Of a DNA stretch of 64,000 nt, positions 16,285-24,163 are shown piece after piece (within the stretch, counting starts at the first letter, position 1; every line of letters starts with the position of its first letter). The notes beneath the pieces were generated by a model that worked only from the letters and a program-made list of their open reading frames with translations, was not told where the DNA came from and did not search any database. The stretch lies in assembly GCF_000826545.1 (NCBI RefSeq), contig NZ_CDME01000002.1:1435187-1499186 (forward strand), in the 5' to 3' direction. The stretch is from Kibdelosporangium sp. MJ126-NF4 (GTDB taxonomy: Bacteria; Actinomycetota; Actinomycetes; Mycobacteriales; Pseudonocardiaceae). The translations under genes and the position numbers were made by a program.

Positions 16285-17376
16285 ATGCCACGCACCCAGG
16301 TCCTTGTCACCGGAGGCGGTCTGACCGGCTTGTCCACCGCGGTGTTCCTCGCCTGGCACGGCGTGCGCTGCGTTGTCGTGGAACGCGGGCCAGACCTGCC
16401 ATCCCGCCCGCAGCAGCGGCCGGTGAACGCGCGGACGATGGAAGTCCTACGCCAGGTCGGCCTCGAACACATCGTGACGCGCCACAGCCAAGCGGCACAC
16501 GGCATTGACGCCAGCCCATGCCCCGCAGTGACGATCATCCAGGAGTGTTTCGAGAGCTTGCTGCGTGAGCGTGCGGAGGCGCTCGGCGTCACCGTGTGCT
16601 TCGGCAGTGAACTGCGGTCCTTCAGCCAGAGCGACGAGGGCGTGACCGCGTCCGTCACCGATACCGACGGCGACTACGTGATCGACGCCGACTACCTGGT
16701 GGCCGCGGACGGCCCGCACAGCGCCACCCGTCACAGCCTCGGCCTGCTGCCCGGCGACCGGACATGCCGAGTCGGCAAGGTTTTCCTGGCTGGGAAGTCA
16801 GCGAACACGATGCCGCACGACAGCGGCGACATCTTCCTGCAGGACGCCCACAACCTGGCGTGGAAGCTCGCGGCTGTGGTCAAGGGCCTGGCCGGACCGG
16901 CGTTGCTGGACACGTACCAGACCGAACGCCACCCGGACACCGTCCCGCCCGAGGCACCGGCCGAGGCCATGACACTCGGCTTCCGGTACCAGTCGGAGGC
17001 CGTCGTGGACCCGGGCGACAACACTCCGCTGCTCCCCGGCCAACTGAACGGCCAGCCCGGCAGCCGGGCACCGCACGTCCCAGTCGCGTTCTTCGGCCGA
17101 CCAGTTTCTACATTGGACCTCTACGGCCGCGACTTCGTCGTGCTGATCGGCTCCGGCGGCACCTGGCAGCACGCGGGCGAAGGCCTGCCAGTCCAGGCGT
17201 ACCGCATCGGAACACACCTGCACAGCGAGGCTGATCTCGACGCGGCACACGGCATCACCGCGGCCGGAATCGTGCTCGTCCGCCCGGACGGTTTCGTCGC
17301 ATGGCGCAGCCCCGGCGCGATGACAGACGCAACGGAGGCGTTGGCCAAAGCACTGCGCACCGTTCTGGCTCGCTGA
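16285..17376 (+). CDS. FAD monooxygenase with large internal deletion, probably inactive
   Basis: A 363-residue protein related to RdmE/PgaE-type hydroxylases, which are usually about 500 residues. The N-terminal VLVTGGGLTGLSTA Rossmann motif and the DG motif (VAADGPHSATR) are present. The frame then jumps from HSLG directly to VGKVFLAGK, so about 130 residues of the substrate-binding domain are missing. The GD motif reads GKSANTMPHDSG in place of GDAAH, losing the FAD-contacting Asp. The C-terminal thioredoxin-like domain is largely intact. The frame is still open, so this may be a recently deleted gene or a domain with a new role. It is the last gene of the core operon. Confidence 0.75.
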   Translation: MPRTQVLVTGGGLTGLSTAVFLAWHGVRCVVVERGPDLPSRPQQRPVNARTMEVLRQVGLEHIVTRHSQAAHGIDASPCPAVTIIQECFESLLRERAEALGVTVCFGSELRSFSQSDEGVTASVTDTDGDYVIDADYLVAADGPHSATRHSLGLLPGDRTCRVGKVFLAGKSANTMPHDSGDIFLQDAHNLAWKLAAVVKGLAGPALLDTYQTERHPDTVPPEAPAEAMTLGFRYQSEAVVDPGDNTPLLPGQLNGQPGSRAPHVPVAFFGRPVSTLDLYGRDFVVLIGSGGTWQHAGEGLPVQAYRIGTHLHSEADLDAAHGITAAGIVLVRPDGFVAWRSPGAMTDATEALAKALRTVLAR

Positions 17377-18178
17377 CACCGGGCCGGATGTCACCCTGGT
17401 TGAGCCCACACGCTCCGGGGGTCACCGATTACGCACAGGCTCAACCGACAGACAGAGGCCGCTACCACGTCGAAGCACTCGACACGCCTCAGCTGAGCGC
17501 CATCGGCATTCCAACAGCCGAGACTGCTCGACGACCATGACAGCCGGTGGGGCGGTGGGACTCGCTTCGAGCCGACGACGAACGACGACTCCTGTCAGGG
17601 CCGAGGATCCGGCCACTCCGATGTCGAGATCACCGGATCCAACGCCGGTGCCGTGCCGACTGTACTCCACATCCACGCCGAACATCTGGTTGCCAGGAAA
17701 CTCGTCGCGATCAGTCGTGTCCACAAGGGACTGCCTGCCCACTGGGAGCCGTTGTCACACCGGCTGTCTCCAGGGCACGTACACGTCGTCGGTCACCCAC
17801 AACACGCGCGCGTTCTCGCGCGCGACAGCGACAGTTTTCCCGACATCAAGCATGTGGCGCCCCCTCAGGGGATGGCCACGAGTACCTGAGCGAGAGCGCG
17901 GGGGCCGAGCGCCCAGGTCCAGCTCTCGCAGCAGCGAAGCTGACTGAGCTGTTGACACTATTCCCGACAGCCACCGAGCACAATGCGCAACCACGACATT
18001 TCACCACGCCAATGGTGGTCTCGACAGCCTGTGGGCGTAGTATGGTCATACCGGGAGCATTTCGCGCGCTGGCAGCAGGCTGGCGCCGTCCTCGGTGTCT
18101 CCTCTACCGCATCGCGATCACCCCCCATGCTTCCTCCGTGCGCTGTCGCAGTCGCGACCGCACGACCAAGGAGATCTG
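17377..18178. other. Non-coding or degraded 800-base gap
   Basis: No gene can be supported here. Short open frames exist on both strands (for example reverse 17755-17994 and 17422-17742, forward 17653-17889), but none has a ribosome-binding site together with a recognisable family. The stretch marks the boundary between the polyketide core and unrelated genes and could hold remnants of a decayed gene. Near the right end, an inverted repeat ACCAC-N7-GTGGT and a TAGTAT -10-like hexamer are possible promoter elements for the 52-aa gene. Confidence 0.4.
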
Positions 18179-18337
18179 ATGACCGAAACCACCGAGTACG
18201 TGTCCCGCTACGACCAACGTGTGAACCTGATCAAGGACACCCTGCGGCAACACTCGAAGCTCAACGAGAAGACCTCGCAGGACCTCGCGGAACGCATCCT
18301 CAACGCGATCGACCACATCCCCGAGACCGTCCGCTAG
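18179..18337 (+). CDS. Small 52-aa conserved-looking protein, possibly DUF6307-type
   Basis: A 52-residue charged, helical protein (starts MTETTEYVSRYDQRV, ends IDHIPETVR) with no Cys, no signal peptide and no membrane segment. The start is well defined by AAGGAGATCTG immediately upstream. The pattern resembles a small actinobacterial family that I tentatively recall as DUF6307; this needs a profile search. It lies 105 bases upstream of an ATP-grasp ligase in the same direction. It could be that enzyme's partner or peptide substrate, or an independent gene. Confidence 0.6.
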   Translation: MTETTEYVSRYDQRVNLIKDTLRQHSKLNEKTSQDLAERILNAIDHIPETVR

Positions 18338-18442
18338 CCAACCGGATCAGACTGTCCTTTTCAGACTGTCGAGCAACTTCCCCCGTGTGACCCGAATTCC
18401 GCGGCCAGGTTGGTCGGCCGTCCACTCCACAGGAGATCCGCC

Positions 18443-19645
18443 ATCAGCGTTCCCGTCGTACTGCCTCCTGCTGTCAGAGCTCCTCGTTCGCTCACCGATG
18501 TGTACGGTCCGGGCATCGCCCTGTGCGCGCGGCCGGAACTGGTCGTCACCGAACCGAAGTACAGGCACAGGACCACCCGTGACGTGGTTTCCGCGCGTCC
18601 GATCGCTGTGGCGGCCGACACGCCGGTGATCTGCAGCGCCGGGGGCACACATCCACAGTTGCTGGCGCGGTTGCGCGACAGCGGTCTTCCGGTCGGCACG
18701 GACCTGCGCGTTTTCCGCAGCGAGGCCGATTTCGCCGACCGCGTGGCCGAAGCGATATCCGACGGGCTGCTGATGTCGATGGAGTATCCGCAGCCGATCA
18801 CCCTGTGCCCGGACGAGCGCTCGCTCAAGAGCGCGCGTCTGGTCGGTCACCTGAACAACAAGGCCAGCATCACCACGTTGGTCGACCCGCGTTTCCAGGC
18901 CAACCGCAGCATCGTGACCCGAGCGAACCTCGCGGCGGCGACACCGGCCGACGAATCCTGGGTGCTGAAGGCCGCGACCAACGACGCGCACGGCGGCAGC
19001 CTCGACGTGTACCTGCACAACGCCGGAGATCACATCGAGCTGCCCGCGTTCACCGACGTGCTCGACGAGTTCGTGGTCGAGGAGTACCTGGAGATCATGA
19101 CCAACTGGGGACTGCAGTTCCACGTGGGAGCGGACGCACAGGCCCGACTGCTTGCGGTGACCGAACAGCGCGTCGACGTGGTGGGGGTGTACACCGGTGG
19201 CAGGTTCGGCGCGGTCACCGATCCGCCTGCCGAACTGCTCGCGGAGTGCCTGGCGACCGCGCAGCGCGCTGCGGATCTCGGTTACCGCGGTCTGTGCAGC
19301 CTCGACTGCGCCTGGACTCGCAACGGCAGGCAGGTCCTGCTCGATCTGAACTTTCGGATCACGAGCGGCTCGATCCCGTTGCTGGCGCTCCAGTCCGTCC
19401 GGGCCGACATCCTCGACCAGCCCGCCGAGTCGGTGAAACTGACCGTCGCCGGGCCGCTGACGGACCTGCTTGACGCCGTGCACCCGGCCTTGGCCGCCGG
19501 TGGTGTGCTCATCGTGGCCGGTCACGACACTGCGCGCACGGACAATCCCGTCCGGCAGAGCACCCTGCAACTGCTGGTGTTCGGGGCCGATCCCGACGAG
19601 GTGACCGTTCGACGACAGGCGCTGGAAACAGCAACCAGCCGCTGA
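18443..19645 (+). CDS. ATP-grasp carboxylate-amine ligase-like protein with apparent ATC start
   Basis: About 400 residues. The central and C-terminal parts show ATP-grasp features: a nucleotide-binding Lys in WVLKAATNDAHGG, an EEYLEI hinge and a metal-binding DLNFRITSGS motif. The family joins a carboxylate to an amine or thiol via an acylphosphate. AGGAG lies 7 bases upstream of ATC AGC GTT; with ATG the protein would begin MSVPVV. The only standard upstream start is a TTG at 18410 with no Shine-Dalgarno sequence. The gene follows the 52-aa protein and ends 1 base from the convergent DUF5994 gene. Substrate unknown. Confidence 0.75.
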   Translation: MSVPVVLPPAVRAPRSLTDVYGPGIALCARPELVVTEPKYRHRTTRDVVSARPIAVAADTPVICSAGGTHPQLLARLRDSGLPVGTDLRVFRSEADFADRVAEAISDGLLMSMEYPQPITLCPDERSLKSARLVGHLNNKASITTLVDPRFQANRSIVTRANLAAATPADESWVLKAATNDAHGGSLDVYLHNAGDHIELPAFTDVLDEFVVEEYLEIMTNWGLQFHVGADAQARLLAVTEQRVDVVGVYTGGRFGAVTDPPAELLAECLATAQRAADLGYRGLCSLDCAWTRNGRQVLLDLNFRITSGSIPLLALQSVRADILDQPAESVKLTVAGPLTDLLDAVHPALAAGGVLIVAGHDTARTDNPVRQSTLQLLVFGADPDEVTVRRQALETATSR

Positions 19646-19646
19646 C

Positions 19647-20159
19647 TCACCTTCCGGCCCCGGTGGCCTTTCCGCGAGGCTCGGGAACAGCGCCATCCGG
19701 GGCGGAGCAGCCTGTCTCATCCGCGAGCAGAATTCGCTCCGCTTCATCGCGAACAGCCTCGCTGGCGGCGCTCATCAGCGCTGCCTGCGCGGTGTTCTCG
19801 CTGGCATCGGGCGGGACAACCAACAGGATCTTGCGCCGCCAGTCGTGCCCGGACACGAAAACCGTGTGCGGATCAAGGTAACGAACGCCTTCAAGACGGA
19901 CCACTTCACCGTCGACGACTATCCGGCGGGGCGCCTCGCCCCATGCCTCCATGTTGTAGGCCACCCTGTTGACCGGACCCACGCGGTCGGTCACACCGGC
20001 GATCATCGCCGGGAACTCGGCCAGGGGATCCATCGACCGGGGCCACCAACCACCGTCGACCACCCCCGCGGGAGACGACGGCGGCTTCAACGTCAGCCGC
20101 AAGGACACGCGTCTGACAGATGAACGCGCGGACGCACGCCACTCCCATTGAGGGTTCAT
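19647..20159 (-). CDS. DUF5994 family protein (copy 1)
   Basis: A 170-residue protein with the DUF5994 signature: DGGWWPRSMD near the N-terminus, a middle NRVAYNMEAWGEAPRR segment, a DPHTV strand and a KILLVVPPDAS strand before a helical C-terminus. Function is unknown; family members are actinobacterial and often occur in stress-related loci. ATG 20159 is preferred (GGAG 10 bases upstream) over the GTG at 20180. It is downstream of and parallel to copy 2, and stops 1 base from the end of the ATP-grasp gene. Confidence 0.8.
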   Translation of the reverse strand: MNPQWEWRASARSSVRRVSLRLTLKPPSSPAGVVDGGWWPRSMDPLAEFPAMIAGVTDRVGPVNRVAYNMEAWGEAPRRIVVDGEVVRLEGVRYLDPHTVFVSGHDWRRKILLVVPPDASENTAQAALMSAASEAVRDEAERILLADETGCSAPDGAVPEPRGKATGAGR

Positions 20160-20342
20160 CCCGAACTCCCGTCCGGCCACACGAACGGCCGGTACACTGC
20201 CTAGCCGGGAACGGCGTCGACGCGAATGCCGACGCTCAAGAGGCTCCTGGTGCCGTCAACACTACTCCCATCCGGCACGGCCACCTAACAATCCACAATG
20301 GACTCATGCCACTCGGGGCGGCATCGCGATGGTGGAACCGCC

Positions 20343-20762
20343 TCAGCCGTAGCTGAACACACCGCAGGCGGAGAGGATCTGTCGGGACAGGCCGTTCTGC
20401 TTGCACGCGGCGGTCAACGCGCTGTGTCCGATGTGCTCGGCGGCGTCCGACGGGACGATCAGCAGGCACAGCGTCCTGCTTGCGCTGTCGCTGATCCTGA
20501 GGCTGTAGGGGTCCAGGCCGGTGAATCCCTCGAGCCGGGTGGTGTGACCGTCGACAGTCATGTGTCTGGCCAGCAGGCCCCAGGTGTCCGGGTTGTAGCC
20601 GATTCTCCTGACCGGGCCCAGCCGCGGGGTGAGCGCGCGAACGAGGATGGGCAGTTCGACCGCGAGCTCCGGCGAACGAGGCCACCATCCGCCGTCGAAC
20701 CGGCTGGGCGCGGCGTCATCGGCCTTGATGGCGAGCCGCAGCGACCTCGGCTGGTTGGTCAT
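20343..20762 (-). CDS. DUF5994 family protein (copy 2)
   Basis: A 139-residue DUF5994 protein with FDGGWWPRSPELAVELP, IGYNPDTWGLLAR and LCLLIVPSDA segments in the usual order. It is shorter than copy 1 because it lacks the long C-terminal tail. ATG 20762 has GGAG 7 bases upstream; the open frame continues much further but without coding character. It is divergently oriented from the small operon that carries the third, shortened copy. Function is unknown; the clustering of three members suggests local amplification. Confidence 0.8.
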   Translation of the reverse strand: MTNQPRSLRLAIKADDAAPSRFDGGWWPRSPELAVELPILVRALTPRLGPVRRIGYNPDTWGLLARHMTVDGHTTRLEGFTGLDPYSLRISDSASRTLCLLIVPSDAAEHIGHSALTAACKQNGLSRQILSACGVFSYG

Positions 20763-20992
20763 GTTCAGCTCCGGCCCGCGGGGCCGCGAGGACACCGCCA
20801 CTGGTGGAACCGTCCCGAAGCCGCGCCGAGCCGGCTGCGGACGTCCGGGAACAGTCGATGACGTCACTCTACGCCCCAGCCGGGCGTACCGGTCGACACC
20901 AGCGACAACGCCGATCACCGGACAAGGGTTTACACTGGAGGTGCGCCCCGGACCTCGGCGACCGACAGCAGGCACGCCGAGGGACAGGACCC
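20763..20992. promoter_or_regulatory. Divergent promoter region between DUF5994 copies
   Basis: A 230-base gap between the leftward DUF5994 copy 2 and the rightward desaturase operon. It must contain promoters for both. A TGACGTCA octamer palindrome and GTTT-type sequences are present, but no consensus sigma site can be assigned with confidence. Confidence 0.35.
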
Positions 20993-21157
20993 ATGACATC
21001 GCAGCTTCTCCATCTGAAATCCTCCCCTCGCCACAGCGAGTCACAGGACGCCGCGATCGTGTGGTTGCTCCTTCGTGAGGCGGTGGCGCTGATACGCCGA
21101 CGCGCCCGGCCCAATCCGGCCATCGCGAATGCCGTCCCGTGCGGAGGCTGGCGATGA
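20993..21157 (+). CDS. Small 54-aa hypothetical protein
   Basis: A 54-residue reading frame (MTSQLLHLKSS... ends AVPCGGWR) with a purine-rich GGGACAGGA upstream and an ATGA overlap with the next gene. Its middle part, AAIVWLLLREAVALIRRRAR, could be an amphipathic helix. The overlap with the downstream frame suggests translational coupling, which supports it as a real gene. No family was recognised. Confidence 0.45.
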   Translation: MTSQLLHLKSSPRHSESQDAAIVWLLLREAVALIRRRARPNPAIANAVPCGGWR

Positions 21158-21459
21158 AGCCCGTGGGCGCGGCAAACGGCCCCTTCGACGGTGGTGAGCG
21201 GCCGCGGTCGAACGAGCCGGTGGCCGTGGTGATCGGAGCAGACTCGCGGCGGGTCCGCCTGCTGGTGGTGCCACCGGCCACACCCGGCAGGACGGCTCGT
21301 GCCGTGCGGTCCGCCGCGGATGCGGCCGCCCGTGTAGCCGACATCCTCGGCGGCAGCAGCGCTTCGAGCACCCCGGACACCAAGGACAAGCAAGCCACCC
21401 ATCCCGCGCCAGCGGTCCCGCAACAGGGACGGCGCCAGCCAGGAGACCAGTCAATATGA
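21154..21459 (+). CDS. Internally shortened DUF5994 relative (copy 3)
   Basis: A 101-residue protein that reads PFDGGERPRS, then after only about ten residues RRVRLLVVPPATP, followed by a helix. Compared with copies 1 and 2, the first and last conserved blocks are present, but the middle block of about 60 residues (the xYNxxxW region) is missing and WW is changed to ER. The Ser/Pro/Gln-rich C-terminus looks disordered. It overlaps both neighbours by ATGA, so it is kept in a translationally coupled operon with the desaturase. It may be a degenerate copy retained for coupling, or a minimal DUF5994 variant. Confidence 0.6.
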   Translation: MKPVGAANGPFDGGERPRSNEPVAVVIGADSRRVRLLVVPPATPGRTARAVRSAADAAARVADILGGSSASSTPDTKDKQATHPAPAVPQQGRRQPGDQSI

Positions 21460-22502
21460 CCACAGTGGACACGTCACTTTCGGACGTCGCTGATCCGCAG
21501 CGAGGCAGCGACTTCGCCCGACTAGCCAAGGAAATCAAGAAGGCCGGTTTGTTGGACCGGCGACACGGGTACTACTTCACACGGATGGCGGTCAACGTCC
21601 TGCTGCTCGCGGCAGGCTGCGTGGCCTTCGCCATGATGGGTGACTCGTGGTGGCAGCTGTTGATCGCGACCTTCCTCGCGATGGTGTTCACCCAGTTCGC
21701 CTTCATCGGACACGACGCCGGGCACAAGCAGATCTTCCGCAGCAGCCGACGCAACAACTTCGTCGGCTACCTGCACGGCGGGGTCACCGGGATCAGCTAC
21801 CAGTGGTGGGTCGCCAAACACAACCTGCACCACGCCAACCCCAACCACGAGGACCAGGATCCCGACATCGACCTCCCCGCACTGGCCTTCAGCCGTGCCC
21901 AGTCGGGCACCAAACAAGGCATCTACCGGTGGATCACGAAGTACCAGGCCTTCCTTTTCTTCCCCCTGCTGCTGCTGGAGGCGGGCATGCTGCGGATCGC
22001 CAGCATCCAGGCGGTCGTGCGCCGCGAGGTCAACCGGCCGGTGCTGGAAGCCGCCCTGTTGACCATCCCCCTCGCCGGGTACCTGACAGCGCTGTTCCTC
22101 GTGCTGTCGCCAGGGCAGGCGATCCTGTTCATCGTCATCCACCAGGGCCTGATGGGCGTCTACCTCGGCTGCTCGTTCGCACCCAACCACAAGGGCATGC
22201 CCATCCTGACCAAGGAGCAGGAGCTGGACCACCTGCGCAAACAAGTGCTGACCTCGCGCAACATCTCGGGCGGCCGCTGGGTGGACGGGTTGCTCGGTGG
22301 CTTGAACTACCAGATCGAGCACCACCTGTTCCCGCACATGCCCCGGCCCAACCTGCGCCGCGCACAGCCCATCGTCGAGGGCTTCTGCGGACGGCACGGC
22401 ATCCCCTACAGCAAAGCCACACTGCTCAACTCGTACGCACAAGTGCTGCGCCACCTGCACGATGCCGGTTCGCCGCTGCGCAACCGGACGGCATCCTCAT
22501 AG
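21456..22502 (+). CDS. Membrane fatty acid desaturase (three histidine boxes)
   Basis: A 348-residue membrane di-iron desaturase. All three histidine boxes are seen: H86-D-A-G-H90, H122-N-L-H-H126 and Q286-I-E-H-H290. The final QxxHH box is of the type found in acyl-lipid/front-end-like desaturases. Hydrophobic segments at about 45-85 and 165-235 form the usual paired membrane hairpins. It introduces a double bond into an acyl chain, needing ferredoxin or another electron donor, which is not encoded nearby. It is the last gene of a three-gene coupled operon. A role in membrane lipid adaptation is more likely than one in the polyketide pathway. Confidence 0.9.
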   Translation: MTTVDTSLSDVADPQRGSDFARLAKEIKKAGLLDRRHGYYFTRMAVNVLLLAAGCVAFAMMGDSWWQLLIATFLAMVFTQFAFIGHDAGHKQIFRSSRRNNFVGYLHGGVTGISYQWWVAKHNLHHANPNHEDQDPDIDLPALAFSRAQSGTKQGIYRWITKYQAFLFFPLLLLEAGMLRIASIQAVVRREVNRPVLEAALLTIPLAGYLTALFLVLSPGQAILFIVIHQGLMGVYLGCSFAPNHKGMPILTKEQELDHLRKQVLTSRNISGGRWVDGLLGGLNYQIEHHLFPHMPRPNLRRAQPIVEGFCGRHGIPYSKATLLNSYAQVLRHLHDAGSPLRNRTASS

Positions 22503-22524
22503 CCATCGGACTGCCTCCGCGCGG

Positions 22525-23457
22525 CTACTCGAAGCGCTGAGGCTGGTCTGCGCCATGCCGTATGTGGTCGAAGGGCCGACGATAATGGCCACGGCAGGCG
22601 AGGATGCCGATCAGAGCCGCCAGCACGAACCAACTGGGCCACGCGGTCGGCACGGCGGCGTACTGGCCCAGTCGCGCCGGATCGGCCGTCTGCCCGATCA
22701 CCGCCGGAATGGGGTTGGCGAGCATGTTGGACGCGCCGTGCAGCGCGACGGCCGGCCACACGCTGCCCGACGCCAGCCTGATCCAGCCCATGAGGGTGCC
22801 CAGCAACACGTGGGCGACGGTGAACATCAGCGTCGCCACGAGTCCGTTCTGGTCCGGGTAGCCGTACCCCTGCAGGGTCAGGGGCGCGTGGAACAGCCCC
22901 CAGAGCAGGCCCGCCAGCAGCAGTCCGGGCCAGAGCCCGAGTGGCAGTAACCGGGGCAGCAGATAACCCCAGCCGAGTTCCTCACCGAGGACGAGTACCA
23001 GCGCCGGGACGAACGTCAGCACCGACATGGCGACGGTCATGGTCAACTCGCCCCACGGGAGCGGCTGGCGCAGGTGGTATTCACCGAGCAGCACGCTGAT
23101 GCCGAGTGTGGCGGCAAGGATGACAAGCGGCAGCAGCACACCGATCGCGCAGTACCGCAGGATCGTGGACCACCTGCCGGACACGAGCATGCCGGTGCTG
23201 GCGAGGAGCTCCTTCGGTCGCCGCAGAGTCCCGCTCGCCGCGGCTGCGGCGAGCATGCCCAAGGTCGGGGTGAACATGGCCAGCCCGCCGTAGCGCAGCT
23301 GGTCCGCCTCATCGGTGATGTCGCCGGTCAGTGCCCACCAGATCCCGACGGCGGACACGCCGGTGAACGTGACTGCGAGGAACACGGCCAACTCCCGCCA
23401 GGGTACGGCGGCTGGAATGGTGTCGGAACGTCCCGATCGGACTGTGCTGCTTCCCAT
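22525..23457 (-). CDS. CPBP (CAAX/Abi) family intramembrane protease
   Basis: About 310 residues with seven or eight hydrophobic segments. The conserved motifs are present: a Glu-Glu pair in LGEELGWGYLLPR, then the histidines in GLFHAPL and LHGASN that bind the catalytic metal. Members cleave prenylated or small membrane peptides, or act in bacteriocin immunity. It lies 61 bases downstream of a NarL-type regulator on the same strand, so the kinase, regulator and protease probably form one operon. ATG 23457 is preferred over 23493 because the extra residues are not conserved in character; both lack a strong Shine-Dalgarno site. Confidence 0.85.
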   Translation of the reverse strand: MGSSTVRSGRSDTIPAAVPWRELAVFLAVTFTGVSAVGIWWALTGDITDEADQLRYGGLAMFTPTLGMLAAAAASGTLRRPKELLASTGMLVSGRWSTILRYCAIGVLLPLVILAATLGISVLLGEYHLRQPLPWGELTMTVAMSVLTFVPALVLVLGEELGWGYLLPRLLPLGLWPGLLLAGLLWGLFHAPLTLQGYGYPDQNGLVATLMFTVAHVLLGTLMGWIRLASGSVWPAVALHGASNMLANPIPAVIGQTADPARLGQYAAVPTAWPSWFVLAALIGILACRGHYRRPFDHIRHGADQPQRFE

Positions 23458-23518
23458 GTGGACAAGGTCGCAAGAAGAGGCGGCGCCGCGCATCTGCCGT
23501 ACGGGAGAGATCGGCGGA

Positions 23519-24163
23519 TCAGGTGGCGAGTCCTCTGGCCTGTGCCCAGATGGCTATCCCGACCCGGTTGCGGACGCCGAGCTTGCGCTGGACGTTGGCC
23601 ACGTGCGTCTTCGCGGTACCGGCGGAGATGAACAGCCTGGTGCCGATCTCGGCGTTGGTCAGACCGTCGGCCACCAGCCCGGCGACCTCCCGTTCGCGGG
23701 CGGTGAGTGGCTCCGCGAGCGCATCGGGCTCGTCGTCCCGCCCGGTGAGGTGCCGAAGCAGGCGGGTGGTCACCGACGGGCTGATCAGCGTGTCGCCGTG
23801 GAAAGCCGCCCGCACGGCCTCGACGAGCAGAACCGGGCCGGAACGCTTCAGGACGAACCCGCACGCCCCCGCGTGCAGGGCGTCGTACACGTACTCGTCG
23901 AGGTCGAACGTGGTGAGCACCACCACCCGGATCGGATCGGTGATGCCGACGCCTGCCAGCGCACGGGTGACCGCGATGCCGTCGCGGCGCGGCATCCGGA
24001 TGTCGGTGAGAACGACATCGGGCCGCAACCGTCGGGCCAGGTCGACGGCCGCCTGCCCATCAGCGGCCGAACCGATCACCTCGATATCCGGTTGGGCGTC
24101 CAGGATGACGCACAAGTTGGCGCGCACCATCGCCTGGTCGTCGGCAACCAGCACCCGGATCAT
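23519..24163 (-). CDS. NarL/LuxR-family response regulator
   Basis: A 214-residue regulator. The receiver starts IRVLVADDQAMVR, with phospho-acceptor Asp in VVLTDIRMP and a conserved Lys in FVLKRSG. The C-terminal LuxR-type HTH reads LTAREREVAGLVADGLTNAEI and ends near VGIAIWAQARG. The start overlaps the kinase stop (ATGA), a strong sign of a dedicated pair. It probably controls the downstream CPBP protease gene and its own operon. It is distinct from the OmpR-type cluster regulator at 4056. Confidence 0.93.
   Translation of the reverse strand: MIRVLVADDQAMVRANLCVILDAQPDIEVIGSAADGQAAVDLARRLRPDVVLTDIRMPRRDGIAVTRALAGVGITDPIRVVVLTTFDLDEYVYDALHAGACGFVLKRSGPVLLVEAVRAAFHGDTLISPSVTTRLLRHLTGRDDEPDALAEPLTAREREVAGLVADGLTNAEIGTRLFISAGTAKTHVANVQRKLGVRNRVGIAIWAQARGLAT

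Noticed and set aside
17422..17994. Two reverse open frames that might be pieces of one decayed gene
   Set aside because: No family could be recognised and no alignment-like continuity between the pieces was convincing.
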